DNA of 46,894 nt from Altererythrobacter sp. (GTDB lineage Bacteria; Pseudomonadota; Alphaproteobacteria; Sphingomonadales; Sphingomonadaceae). Where the stretch lies: the NCBI GenBank assembly GCA_031178065.1, contig JAPSJS010000024.1:1-46894 (forward strand), read 5' to 3'. Below the pieces are notes generated by a model, which was not told the origin of the DNA, ran no database searches, and saw nothing but the letters and a program-made list of their open reading frames with translations. Position 1 is the stretch's first letter; each line of letters begins with the position of its first letter. Below are positions 27,624 to 37,931 of this stretch, piece after piece. The position numbers and the translations under genes were made by a program.

Positions 27624-27919
27624 CAGATCACCCAGTTGCCCGCGTTGGGGTCGGCCGGTTTGAGAGTGAGGTCGGGGCGCACGGTCGGGCCGAGCGCCCG
27701 GATGCGGTCCTTGATATGGGCGGGACGCACGCCATCGGCGGTCTTCTCGCCATCGATGGCGTAGGCGCCGTTGACCCGGCACTCGGCTTCCTCGCGCGCG
27801 ATGATCGCATCGGCCCTGTCACCGGCGTCCACCGCGTCCTCGACGTGGAGCGACCAGCCCTGGCCGTCCCACCAGATGACGTGTCCGGTCTTGAGGTCGT
27901 TGCCGGTAAGAATCTTCAT
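27623..27919 (-). CDS. DUF2849 family protein
   Basis: This small 98-aa soluble protein has conserved blocks KILTGNDLKTGHVIWWDGQGW and AYAIDG, matching DUF2849, which is found between siroheme methyltransferase and sulfite reductase genes in alphaproteobacteria. The function is unknown; the context points to an accessory role in sulfite reduction. It overlaps cobA (ATGA) and cysI (TGATG), so all three are translationally coupled. The longer open frame upstream of 27919 only shadows cobA. Confidence 0.88.
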   Translation of the reverse strand: MKILTGNDLKTGHVIWWDGQGWSLHVEDAVDAGDRADAIIAREEAECRVNGAYAIDGEKTADGVRPAHIKDRIRALGPTVRPDLTLKPADPNAGNWVI

Positions 27920-28674
27920 GCCTGCGCCTCCAGCGCGATTTGGGCGAGGGCCGCGTCCTCGCGCGCGGCAACCTCTCCGATGACGATGAGCGCCGGGCTC
28001 TTGACCCGTTCGCGCTCGACGAGTCCGGGGAGGCCGGCGAGCGGGCCGCGCAGCACGCGCATGTCCGCGCGGCAGGCGTTTTCGATCACCGCCAGCGGCA
28101 TGTCCGGCGCGAGGCCGTCGGCCATGAGCTTTTCGGCGATCTGCGGCGCGGTCTTCACGCCCATGTAGATCACCAGCGTGCGGCCCTTGCCGGCGAGGCC
28201 GGCCCAATCCTGATCGGACAGTCCCTTGCACTGGCCGGCGACGAAGCTGACCACGCTGGCCGCGTCGCGGTGGGTGAGGGCGATCTGCGCGGCGGCCGCC
28301 GCGCCGTTCGCGGCGCTGATGCCAGGCACGACCTCGACCGGCACGCCGGCGGCGCGGCAGGCCTCCGCCTCCTCACCGCCGCGGCCGAAGATGAACGGAT
28401 CGCCGCCCTTCAGCCGCACGACATCGCGCCCGGCGAGCGCCTCGCGCACCAGCAGGGCGCAGATGTCTTTCTGCGGCAGAGTGTGGCGCGCGCGGCTCTT
28501 CGCCACCGAGATCAGCTCGGCATCGCGTGGCACCAGTGTCAGCACGGCCGGATCGATCAGCCCGTCATGCACGACCAGCGCCGCGCGCTCGAGCAGACGA
28601 GCGGCGCGGAGTGTCAGCAGGTCAGGATCGCCCGGCCCTGCGCCGACCAGATAGACAGTTCCGACATTTTCCAT
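27916..28674 (-). CDS. cobA: Uroporphyrinogen-III C-methyltransferase (siroheme pathway)
   Basis: This SAM-dependent enzyme makes precorrin-2 from uroporphyrinogen III, feeding siroheme for CysI and probably also for NirB. The 252-aa protein has the standard blocks VYLVGAGPGDPDLLTL, VRLKGGDPFIFGRGGEE, VVPGISAANGAAA and TLVIYMGV. It is single-domain, without the CysG dehydrogenase/chelatase part, so another gene must complete siroheme. The ATG at 28674 fits the family N-terminus; an in-frame ATG at 28710 would add 12 residues. The 98-base gap to the upstream mscS probably holds the operon promoter, but no clear -35/-10 pair was found. Confidence 0.93.
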   Translation of the reverse strand: MENVGTVYLVGAGPGDPDLLTLRAARLLERAALVVHDGLIDPAVLTLVPRDAELISVAKSRARHTLPQKDICALLVREALAGRDVVRLKGGDPFIFGRGGEEAEACRAAGVPVEVVPGISAANGAAAAAQIALTHRDAASVVSFVAGQCKGLSDQDWAGLAGKGRTLVIYMGVKTAPQIAEKLMADGLAPDMPLAVIENACRADMRVLRGPLAGLPGLVERERVKSPALIVIGEVAAREDAALAQIALEAQA

Positions 28675-28772
28675 GAGCGCAAGATGCGCGGGGGCAGGCG
28701 CACGCGCCAACGAGAATGGATGTCACATCGGTAAGGATTGGTTTTGATAGCGCCGGTAGGCGCGACGCAAGC

Positions 28773-29822
28773 CTAGCTTTCGCTCTTCGCCGTCCGCTGC
28801 GAGATCGCCGCGATGAGCTGTTCGAACTGCTCGCTGCTTTTCAGGCTGATGTCGCGCTGCGGGAACGGGATTTCGACGCCGTGCTGCTGGAACGCGCGCC
28901 ACACGTTCTTGAAGACGTCCGAACGCACGTTGTTCACCCCCTCTTCCGGGTCGCTGATCCAGAACCGGACCTCGAAGTTGATCGAATTGTCGCCAAATCC
29001 CATCAGGCGCACCGCGGGCGCCGGGTTTTCGAGCACGCGCGGGGTGCCGACTGCCGCCTCCAGCAGCAGTTTCTCCACCAGGTCGAGATCGCTGCCGTAG
29101 GCGACACCGACCGGCGCCTTCACCCGCACGTCGCGCGAGCTGTACGACCAGTTCTCCACCTGATTTATCATCAGGTTCTCGTTCGGAATCAGGTATTCCT
29201 TGCGATCGCGGGTGATGATCGAGATCGCGCGAATGCCGATCCTGCGGATCTGACCGAAGCTCTCGTTGCCCGACGTGTCGCTGACCGCGATCACGTCCCC
29301 CGGTTTGATCGAGCGGTCGGTAAGCAGGATGATCCCCGCAATCAGGTTGCCGAAAGTCTTCTGCAGGCCGAAGCCGATCGCGAGGCCGAACGCGCCCGAG
29401 AACACCGCCAGAGCGGTGAGGTCTATGCCGAGAATGTCGATGCCGATCAGGATCATCACCGCCCAGATCACGATCGACACGATCTTCTCGGCGAGCAGGC
29501 GCTGGGTCGCATCGAGGCGTGTCATCCGGTGGATCGCATTGCGTGCGATCCACACGCCGATGCGAGCCATCAGATAGACCGCCAGGATCACCAGCAGCAC
29601 GACGAGGACGCTCCACAGCGATATGCGCGTGTCGCCTATGGTGACGCCCATCGCATCGAGCCATTCGATGGCCTCGCCGATCGTCAGGCTCTGCTCCGCC
29701 ACGGCATCCTTCAGCGATTCGGCGCCGACGACCGCGTCGACTTCCGAGGGCACCGTGGTGGGGGAGGTGGCGGGAACGGGCGTGGCCGTCGGGGCGGCAG
29801 GTGCGGCGGTCGGGGTGCTCAT
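28773..29822 (-). CDS. MscS-type mechanosensitive channel
   Basis: This is a 349-aa small-conductance channel-like protein. After a Thr/Pro/Ala-rich N-terminus and two or three membrane segments (SLWSVLVVLLVILAVYLMA and VSIVIWAVMILIGIDILGI) comes the pore helix LAVFSGAFGLAIGFGLQKTF, rich in Gly/Ala as in MscS TM3. The beta domain follows (DRSIKPGDVIAV, IGIRAISIITRDRKEYLIPN). It should release solutes at hypo-osmotic shock. It overlaps the metC-like gene by 4 bases (ATGA), which is unusual company for a channel. Confidence 0.92.
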   Translation of the reverse strand: MSTPTAAPAAPTATPVPATSPTTVPSEVDAVVGAESLKDAVAEQSLTIGEAIEWLDAMGVTIGDTRISLWSVLVVLLVILAVYLMARIGVWIARNAIHRMTRLDATQRLLAEKIVSIVIWAVMILIGIDILGIDLTALAVFSGAFGLAIGFGLQKTFGNLIAGIILLTDRSIKPGDVIAVSDTSGNESFGQIRRIGIRAISIITRDRKEYLIPNENLMINQVENWSYSSRDVRVKAPVGVAYGSDLDLVEKLLLEAAVGTPRVLENPAPAVRLMGFGDNSINFEVRFWISDPEEGVNNVRSDVFKNVWRAFQQHGVEIPFPQRDISLKSSEQFEQLIAAISQRTAKSES

Positions 29823-31027
29823 TCTCGCTCCATTGCGGCGAATCCGCGTTCGAGATCGCGGATCAGGTCTTGCGGGTCCTCGAGCCCGATCGAGAGGCGG
29901 ATGCCCCGGCGATCCTCGGCGTCCCAGGCGGCTGGAGGCCACGAACTGTCCGTGCGGATCGCGGAAGGATCGATCGGCAGGGCAAGGCTCTCGTAGCCGC
30001 CCCAGCTGAAGCCGATTCCGAACAGGGTGAGGGCATCGACGAAGCGCGCGGTCGCGGCTGCGTTGCGGCCTTTCAGGATGAAGCTGAACAGGCCGCAGCC
30101 GCCGTTGAAGTCACGTTGCCAGAGGTCGTGTCCCGGCGCGCCCGGCAGCATCGGGCAGAGGACCTGCGCGACTTCCTCGCGCCCAGCCAGCCAGCGGGCG
30201 ATCGCGAGCGCGCTCCCGGCCGATTTCTCCAGCCGCACGCCCATTGTGCGCAGGCCGCGCAGGGCGAGCGAGGCATCGTCGGGCGAAACCACCTGGCCGA
30301 GCGCCTGTGCGGTCTGGCGCAGGGGCCCGTACCAGCGCTCGCCGGCGCTTGCGGCGCCCATCATCAGGTCGGAATGGCCGCCGACGTGCTTGGTCAGGCT
30401 CATGATTGCGATGTCGCAGCCGCGTTCGAGCGCGGGGAAACCCAGCGCGGAGGCCCAGGTGTTGTCGATCAGGCTGACCGCGCCTTTTTCGCGGGCGACG
30501 GCGGCGAGGGAGGGCACGTCGCACACCTCCATCGTCAGGCTGCCGGGGCTTTCCAGCAGGACCGCGCGGGTGCGCTCGCAGAACCGGCCGGCAAAGCCCC
30601 CGACGTCGAGCGGGTCGAAGAAACGGCTCTCGACGCCGAAGCGCTTGAGCAGCCCGTTCGCCATGACCCGGCTCGGCTCGTAGGCATTGTCGGTCACCAG
30701 CAGCACGTCGCCCGGCCGCAGCACCGCCATCAGCGCGCCGGCGATCGCCGCCACGCCGCTCGGGTAGAGCACGGTGCCCGCCGCGCCGTGCTCCAGCTCG
30801 GTGAGCGCATCGGCCAGCGCCCACTGCGTCGGTGCGCCGCGACGGCCGTAGAAGAACCGGCCGTCTGCGTTGTGCTTGCCGCCTTCCCTGAGCGCGGCGG
30901 TGTTGGGATAGAGGTGGGTGCTCGCGCGCCAGACCGGGGGATTGACCACGGGGCCGGTCCATTCTTCGCGACGGCCGGCGCCGACGAGGCGCGTGTTGGC
31001 GCCGTGGCTCTCGTCCGCAGCGCTCAC
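29819..31027 (-). CDS. metC: Cystathionine beta-lyase (PLP enzyme)
   Basis: This Cys/Met-metabolism PLP enzyme of 402 aa has the NPPVWRASTHLYPN N-terminal block, FFYGRRGAPTQWALADAL, and the Schiff-base lysine in SLTKHVGGHSDLMMG. GLRTMGVRLEKSAGSAL and SLGWGGYES-like FSWGGYESL blocks follow. The pattern matches MetC-type beta-lyases, which convert cystathionine to homocysteine; a broader C-S lyase role cannot be excluded. The GTG at 31027 is chosen because it overlaps the sseA stop (GTGA); the frame is open to 31072. Confidence 0.9.
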   Translation of the reverse strand: MSAADESHGANTRLVGAGRREEWTGPVVNPPVWRASTHLYPNTAALREGGKHNADGRFFYGRRGAPTQWALADALTELEHGAAGTVLYPSGVAAIAGALMAVLRPGDVLLVTDNAYEPSRVMANGLLKRFGVESRFFDPLDVGGFAGRFCERTRAVLLESPGSLTMEVCDVPSLAAVAREKGAVSLIDNTWASALGFPALERGCDIAIMSLTKHVGGHSDLMMGAASAGERWYGPLRQTAQALGQVVSPDDASLALRGLRTMGVRLEKSAGSALAIARWLAGREEVAQVLCPMLPGAPGHDLWQRDFNGGCGLFSFILKGRNAAATARFVDALTLFGIGFSWGGYESLALPIDPSAIRTDSSWPPAAWDAEDRRGIRLSIGLEDPQDLIRDLERGFAAMERE

Positions 31028-31869
31028 CGGGCGGGCCCCATTTCCCTGGGCGCGGTCGGATCGGCGCCCCATTCGCTCCAGCTCCCGTCGTAGAGCGCCG
31101 TATCCTCCTCCTTGCCGAGCAGGGCCATGGCGAACAGCAGGACCGACGCCGTCACCCCGCTACCGCAGCTCGAGACCACGGGCCGGGCGAGGTCGATCCC
31201 CGCTTCCGCGAAAGCGGCGCGCAGCTCATCCTTACGCTTGAAGCTGCCGTCCCCGTTCAGCACCATGCGAAAATCGAGATTGCGTGCGCCGGGGATGTGG
31301 CCGCCGGGCAGGTTGTGGACGGTGTCCACGGTTTCGCCGGTGAAGCGGCCGGCGTCGCGCGCGTCGACCACCTGGTCGGCCCCGCTATCGATGTTGGCGA
31401 GCACCGCAGCCTTGTCCCGCGCGCGGCGCAGGTCGGCGGTGTAGGTGCCGGGAGCGATCGGGACCGGGCGGCTGGCACCGGCTTCGAGAGGCCGTCCTTC
31501 CGCGCGCCACTTGCCCAGCCGGCCGTCGAGCAGAGCGACGTCCCGCCATCCGAACATGCAGAAGATGAACCATGCGCGGGCGGCAGTGCGCGGCGCGCTG
31601 TCGTCGTAGAGTACGACGCGGCTGCCCGGCTTCACTCCCAGTGCGGCGAGGCGCAGGGCGAACTGCTCCGCCGTCGGCAGCGCGGCCACGATCGGCGAGG
31701 CGTCGTCGTTCAGCGTTGCGAGGTCGAGAAACCGCGCGCCGGGAATATGACCCTCGGCGAATTCGGCCGCCGCATCGCGCCCGGCGCTGGGCAAGTGCTT
31801 GCTGGCGTCGAGCACGGTGACGGTGCCGAGATTGTCCGCCAGCCAGGCGGTCGAGACGAGCATGTCCAT
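31024..31869 (-). CDS. sseA: 3-mercaptopyruvate sulfurtransferase
   Basis: This tandem rhodanese of 281 aa transfers sulfur from 3-mercaptopyruvate or thiosulfate to acceptors such as cyanide or thiols. The first (inactive) rhodanese half is about residues 5-130 (VTVLDASKHLPSAGRD, GHIPGARFLDL). The second half carries the active-site loop CGSGVTA, the form typical of mercaptopyruvate sulfurtransferase. The ATG at 31869 is used; an ATG two codons in is equivalent. Its GTGA overlap with metC suggests a joint role in cysteine/sulfur turnover. Confidence 0.92.
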   Translation of the reverse strand: MDMLVSTAWLADNLGTVTVLDASKHLPSAGRDAAAEFAEGHIPGARFLDLATLNDDASPIVAALPTAEQFALRLAALGVKPGSRVVLYDDSAPRTAARAWFIFCMFGWRDVALLDGRLGKWRAEGRPLEAGASRPVPIAPGTYTADLRRARDKAAVLANIDSGADQVVDARDAGRFTGETVDTVHNLPGGHIPGARNLDFRMVLNGDGSFKRKDELRAAFAEAGIDLARPVVSSCGSGVTASVLLFAMALLGKEEDTALYDGSWSEWGADPTAPREMGPAR

Positions 31870-31910
31870 GCCGCAGGGGGTAGCGGCGGCGGTGCGCTGC
31901 GTCGAGGGGG

Positions 31911-33089
31911 TCAGTCGAGCGGACGCAGCCCGATCGCGTTGTAGCTTTGCGGCATTTCGTCGAGCCGGAAGGGCCGCAGCCGGCCGCCCTCGCGGTCGGG
32001 AAGCTGGCCAATCAGGAAAGTGCGCGCGATCGGCTGCTTGTCCGTGGCCGTCAGGCGAACGCGCAGCAGCGGGACGTAGACCGCGGCGCGGCCCTGCGGG
32101 ATCGCGCGGACCTGCCCCAGCGGCAGCCGCACCTCGTGGGCGAGCTCCCGGGTATCCCCCGGCTCGAGCGCGTCGAGTGTGCCCAGCGGTGCGAGCGCGG
32201 TGGCGGGATCGGCGACCTGTTCGCCGATCGGCACCGCCCCGTGCGCGGTAACGAGATCGGCCTCGATCGAAACGCCTTCCCACCCTTCCGCGCCCTGGTT
32301 CTCGAGCACGAGCCGGAACGCGAAGGTCGCATTCATCATGCTCTTGCTCAGCCGGACGGGCAGCGCATGGAGCGTGACCGGGGCGGCCAGCGTCTTTCCG
32401 GGCAGCGGCGGGGGAGGCGCGGGGCGGGCCGCGGCGGTTCCGGCCGGGGCCGGCGTCGGTGCCGGCCTGTCGGGCTGGGGCGGCGGGGTCTCGCGGCGCA
32501 CGAGCGGCGGCTCGATGACCGGTACGGGCGCCAATGCCTCTCTGCGCCGGAGATACCAGAACGCCCCGCCGGCGATGCCGAGCGCCGCGATCAGCGCCGC
32601 GAGCCAGATCATGATCGAACTGCCGCTTTCCGGCGGCTGGGCAGTCGCCGCCGGGGGAACGGAGGCCGCGGGCGGAATCGAGGGCGCGAACGTGGTCGGC
32701 TGGGGGGAGGGCTCACCTGCTTCCGGTGTGGGCGATGGCGAGGGGGTGGCGGCCGGTGCAAGTTCCGGTTCCCGCTGCGGCTGCGACCGCGGCGTGGCAG
32801 CCGGCGCAGACTGTGCCGGTGCCGGACGCGAGGCTGGCAGGGTCAGCGTCGGCGTCGGGGCGGGCGTTGGCGTGCTTACAGCGGGCGTGGGCGTATCGGT
32901 CGGGATCACGCGCGGGGTCGTCCGCACCGCCGCTTCCGGATCGACCGGGCCCTGAACTTCCGGCGTCGGCGTCGCGTCCGGATCGGGCGGCAACCGGAAG
33001 TCGCGCGCCGACCCCGTTTGCTGCGCGAGCGACGGTGTGGCGAGTGCCATGGCCAGAACGACGGCCGAAACTGATGTGCGAATGTCCAT
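31911..33089 (-). CDS. Proline-rich exported membrane-anchored protein
   Basis: This 392-aa protein of unknown function has a signal peptide at residues 1-23 (cleavage near SLAQQ). A long Pro/Thr/Ala-rich stretch runs to about residue 157. One membrane segment follows at about 158-180 with three arginines after it, then a second Pro-rich linker to about 231, and a globular C-terminal domain (LHALPVRLSKSMMNATFAF, VRLPLGQVRAIPQGRAAVYVP). Topology suggests a periplasmic Pro-rich arm and a cytoplasmic C-terminal beta domain. It is 41 bases upstream of sseA on the same strand. Confidence 0.8.
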   Translation of the reverse strand: MDIRTSVSAVVLAMALATPSLAQQTGSARDFRLPPDPDATPTPEVQGPVDPEAAVRTTPRVIPTDTPTPAVSTPTPAPTPTLTLPASRPAPAQSAPAATPRSQPQREPELAPAATPSPSPTPEAGEPSPQPTTFAPSIPPAASVPPAATAQPPESGSSIMIWLAALIAALGIAGGAFWYLRRREALAPVPVIEPPLVRRETPPPQPDRPAPTPAPAGTAAARPAPPPPLPGKTLAAPVTLHALPVRLSKSMMNATFAFRLVLENQGAEGWEGVSIEADLVTAHGAVPIGEQVADPATALAPLGTLDALEPGDTRELAHEVRLPLGQVRAIPQGRAAVYVPLLRVRLTATDKQPIARTFLIGQLPDREGGRLRPFRLDEMPQSYNAIGLRPLD

Positions 33090-33195
33090 AAATCCCGAAG
33101 GCGTCCCGAATCCCGGGTGGCGCTGAATAGGCTGTGAATCGCAAACGGCAAACCTGCGGGTTGTGCGCACGATGCGATGAGGGCACATGCGCGGC

Positions 33196-33650
33196 ATGAG
33201 CGACACACCTAGCACGCTGCATCTCGGCCAGGCCAGCAGCCTGCCCGCCTCGCCCGAAGAGGCGCGGCTCGACTATGTCCCCAACCCGCGCACGGGCACG
33301 CTGTACCTGGTGCGTTTCGCGGCGCCGGAATTCACCTCGCTGTGCCCGGTGACCGGCCAGCCGGACTTCGCGCATCTGGTGATCGACTATGCCCCCGGCG
33401 AGACGATCGTCGAGTCGAAGAGTCTCAAGCTGTTCCTCGGCAGCTTCCGCAACCATTGCGGCTTTCACGAGGACGTGACGGTCGGCATCGGGCAGCGCCT
33501 CGCGGCCGAGATGAAGCCGCACTGGCTGCGCATCGGCGGCTACTGGTATCCCCGCGGGGGCATTCCGATCGACGTTTTCTGGCAGAGCGGCGCGCCGCCC
33601 GAGGGTCTGTGGGTTCCCGATCAGGGCGTGGCCAGCTATCGTGGGCGCGG

Positions 33651-33654
<4 letters not shown>
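33196..33654 (+). CDS. queF: preQ1 synthase QueF (NADPH nitrile reductase)
   Basis: This enzyme reduces preQ0 to preQ1 in queuosine tRNA modification. The 152-aa protein is the short, single-domain type. [14 protein letters not shown] holds the nucleophilic cysteine, [15 protein letters not shown] is the QueF motif that binds NADPH, and FHEDVTV supplies the glutamate and histidine. The ATG at 33196 is preferred over 33187, where GAGGG would be only three bases away. The 106-base gap to the divergent gene shows no clear promoter. The stop overlaps fumC (ATGA). Confidence 0.94.
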
Positions 33655-35033
<1,379 letters not shown>

Positions 35034-35074
35034 ACCTTCCGGCTGAAGATTTGTTGCTCGTGCGGAGCGCCGCG

Positions 35075-35416
35075 TCACGCGGCCTTCTGCCCGACCACGC
35101 TTTCGCGCAGGAGATAGATCCGGCCGCAGTCGATCTTCAGCGGTATGGTAGGAACGCAGCCCTCGTCGCCGCCAAGGGCCTTGCCGCTTTTCAACGAGAT
35201 GCGCCAGTTGTGCAGCGGGCAAGTGACGCTGTCGCCGTGGACGATGCCCTGGCTGAGCGGGCCTTGCCTGTGCGGGCACTTGTTGACCAAGGCGTAGAAC
35301 TCGCCCCTCATCGTGTGGAAGACGGCGATCTCCTCGCCGCCGATTACCGGCAGCGTGGCCGCCATGCCCGCTTCGATCTGCGTGATCGGGCCGAGGTCGA
35401 GCCATGTCGCCTCCAT
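35075..35416 (-). CDS. nirD: Nitrite reductase small subunit NirD (Rieske-like)
   Basis: This is the 113-aa small subunit of the assimilatory NADH nitrite reductase. The Rieske pattern is complete: C47-x-H49 (KCPHRQGPLSQG) and C66-x2-H69 (TCPLHNW), so it probably carries a [2Fe-2S] centre, unlike some NirD proteins that have lost these ligands. It is the last gene of the cluster, and its ATG shares one base with the nirB stop (TAATG). Confidence 0.93.
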   Translation of the reverse strand: MEATWLDLGPITQIEAGMAATLPVIGGEEIAVFHTMRGEFYALVNKCPHRQGPLSQGIVHGDSVTCPLHNWRISLKSGKALGGDEGCVPTIPLKIDCGRIYLLRESVVGQKAA

Positions 35417-37905
35417 TATGCGTACTCCATTCCGGCGGGAACGACGGTGGCGAGGTGACTGTGGAGGTCGCGCCGTTCACCAGCCGCGCGTTTGGCCCAG
35501 GGATCGTCCTGCATGAACTGCTGCGAATGGCGGAACCGGGCAGCCAGTCGTCGCACGGCGTCCGGGTCATCGAACATCTGCGCCTTGATCCACTCGATCC
35601 CCTTGCGCTCGAGCCACGGCGCCGTGCGTTCGAGGTAGTGCGCGTCCTCGCGGTAGAGCTGGATGAAGGCGGCGCAGGTCTCCAGCGCCTCTTCCTCGGT
35701 GGCGACCTTGCACAGCAGGTCGGTGGCGCGGACCTTGATCCCGCCGTTGCCGCCGATGTGCAGCTCGTAGCCGCTGTCGACGCAGACCACGCCGAAATCC
35801 TTGATCGTCGCCTCGGCGCAGTTCCGCGGGCAGCCGCTGACCGCCATCTTGAACTTGTGCGGCATCCAGCTGCCCCAGCTCATCTGCTCGAGCTTGACGC
35901 CAAGGCCGGTCGAATCCTGCGTGCCGAAGCGGCACCATTCCAGGCCGACGCAGGTCTTCACCGTGCGCAGGCTCTTGCCGTAGGCATGGCCCGAAACCAT
36001 CCCGGCGGCGCCCAGATCGGCCCAGACCGCCGGCAGGTCCTCCTTCCTGATCCCGAAGATGTCGAGGCGCTGGCCGCCGGTGACCTTGACCATCCGCGCA
36101 TCGAACTTCTCGACCACGTCGGCGATGGCGCGCAGTTCCTGCGGGGTGGTGAGCCCGCCCCACATCCGGGGCACGACCGAATAGGTCCCATCCTTCTGGA
36201 TGTTGGCGTGGAGCCGTTCGTTGACGAAGCGGCTCTTCTGGTCGTCCTCGTACTTGCCGGGCCAGGCGCACAGCAGGTAATAGTTGAGCGCGGGGCGGCA
36301 TGAGGCGCAGCCGTCGGGCGTGGTCCAGTGCAGCTCCTGCATGACCTGCGGGATGGCCTTCAGTTCCTTCTCCAGGATCAGGCGGCGCACGTCGTCGTGG
36401 CCGAAGCTGGTGCACTTGCACATCGTCGAGGCGCCGGCCTGGACTTCGTCGCCCAGCGTCAGCATCAGCAGGCTTTCGACCAGTCCGGTGCACGATCCGC
36501 AGCTTGCCGAGGCCTTGCAGCCCGAGCGCACCGCATCGAGGCTGGCCGCGCCGCCGAGAATGCACTGGACGACCTTGCCCTTGGTCACGCCGTTGCAGCC
36601 GCAGATTTCTGCGTCGTCCGAGAGAGCAGCAACGGCGGCGTTAGGGTCCGCGAGGGCGCCTCCGCCGAGCGCGAAGGCCTGGCCGAAGATCAGCCCTTCG
36701 CGCAAGTCGGATACGTCCTCCTCCTTCCTGAGAAGGTCGAAGTACCAGTTGCCGTCGCCGGTATCGCCGTAGAGCACTGCGCCGACGATGCGGTTGTCCC
36801 TCAGGACCAGGCGCTTGTACACGCCGCGCGCGGCGTCGCGCATGACGATGTCCTCGCCCTCGTCGCCGCCCGAGAAGTCGCCGGCGGAGAACACGTCGAT
36901 GCCGGACACTTTGAGCTTGGTCGAAGTGACCGAGCCGCGATAGCCGCTGGGCTGCTCGGTGAGGTGATCGGCCAGCGCGCGGCACATCTCCCACAACGGG
37001 GCGACCAGGCCGTAGCACTGCCCCCGGTGCTGCACGCATTCGCCGACCGCGAGCACGTCAGGGTCGGAGGTGACCATATGGTCGTCGACCATGATGCCGC
37101 GCTCGCATTCGAGACCGCCGGTCTTGGCCAGCATCGTCGCCGGGCGGATGCCGACTGCCATGACGACGATGTCGGCCGGAACCTCGCGCCCGTCCTTCAG
37201 CCGCACGGCGCCGACGTGGCCGTCCTTCTCGACGATTTCCTCGGTGTCCGCGCCGGTCAGGATCGTCTGCCCGCGCCGTTCAAGCTCCTGCTTCAGCAGC
37301 CATCCGGCCGCCTCGTCGAGCTGGCGCTCCATCAGCGTCGGCATCAGGTGGATGACGGTGACGTTCATCCCGCGCAGCGAAAGGCCGTGCGCCGCCTCCA
37401 GCCCCAGAAGGCCGCCGCCGATTACCACTGCGTTGCCGCCCTGGTCGGCGGCGGCGAGCATCTTATCGACGTCGTCGAGGTCGCGGAAAGTCACCACGCC
37501 CGGCAGGTCGCGGCCCGGCACGGGGATGATGAACGGATCGGAGCCGGTCGCGATCAGCAGCTTGTCGTACGGCTCGACCCGGCCGGAGCGGCTGACCACC
37601 GTCTTGCGCTCGCGGTCGATGTGGTCGACCGCGTCGCCGGAGACCAGCTCGATATCGTTCTCGGCGTACCACTCGGCGGTGTTGAGCACGATTTCGTCGA
37701 AGGTCTTTTCGCCGGCGAGGACCGGCGAGAGCATGATGCGGTTGTAGTTCACCCGCGGTTCGGCGCCGAAGATCACCACGTTGAACCGCTCCCGGTCGCG
37801 TTCGAGGATCTCTTCGACGGCGCGGCATCCAGCCATGCCGTTGCCGATCACGACCAGTTTCTCGCACGCCGGCCTGGCAGGATCGAAAGTCGTCGGGGCG
37901 TTCAT
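35416..37905 (-). CDS. nirB: NADH nitrite reductase large subunit NirB
   Basis: This enzyme reduces nitrite to ammonium with NADH. The 829-aa protein has, in order: an FAD domain (LVVIGNGMAGCRAVEE), an NAD-binding GGGLLGLEAAHGL, two BFD-like [2Fe-2S] segments (CGCNGVTKG...CGSC and CKC...CASC), and the nitrite/sulfite reductase half domains with siroheme/[4Fe-4S] ligands CVGLEWC and CPRNC. The ATG at 37905 has AAAGGA about eight bases upstream. An in-frame ATG at 37932, sharing a base with the nirC stop (TGATG), would add nine residues. It needs siroheme from the cobA pathway. Confidence 0.95.
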   Translation of the reverse strand: MNAPTTFDPARPACEKLVVIGNGMAGCRAVEEILERDRERFNVVIFGAEPRVNYNRIMLSPVLAGEKTFDEIVLNTAEWYAENDIELVSGDAVDHIDRERKTVVSRSGRVEPYDKLLIATGSDPFIIPVPGRDLPGVVTFRDLDDVDKMLAAADQGGNAVVIGGGLLGLEAAHGLSLRGMNVTVIHLMPTLMERQLDEAAGWLLKQELERRGQTILTGADTEEIVEKDGHVGAVRLKDGREVPADIVVMAVGIRPATMLAKTGGLECERGIMVDDHMVTSDPDVLAVGECVQHRGQCYGLVAPLWEMCRALADHLTEQPSGYRGSVTSTKLKVSGIDVFSAGDFSGGDEGEDIVMRDAARGVYKRLVLRDNRIVGAVLYGDTGDGNWYFDLLRKEEDVSDLREGLIFGQAFALGGGALADPNAAVAALSDDAEICGCNGVTKGKVVQCILGGAASLDAVRSGCKASASCGSCTGLVESLLMLTLGDEVQAGASTMCKCTSFGHDDVRRLILEKELKAIPQVMQELHWTTPDGCASCRPALNYYLLCAWPGKYEDDQKSRFVNERLHANIQKDGTYSVVPRMWGGLTTPQELRAIADVVEKFDARMVKVTGGQRLDIFGIRKEDLPAVWADLGAAGMVSGHAYGKSLRTVKTCVGLEWCRFGTQDSTGLGVKLEQMSWGSWMPHKFKMAVSGCPRNCAEATIKDFGVVCVDSGYELHIGGNGGIKVRATDLLCKVATEEEALETCAAFIQLYREDAHYLERTAPWLERKGIEWIKAQMFDDPDAVRRLAARFRHSQQFMQDDPWAKRAAGERRDLHSHLATVVPAGMEYA

Positions 37906-37931
37906 CCGTTGGTTCCTTTCGGACAGGCGCA

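Noticed and set aside
28750-28763. GCGCC-GGTA-GGCGC hairpin as the mscS terminator
   Set aside because: It is only five base pairs and has no T-run on the minus strand; not enough for an intrinsic terminator.
33090-33195. preQ1-type riboswitch before queF
   Set aside because: No H-type pseudoknot pattern or conserved aptamer core was seen in the 106-base gap.
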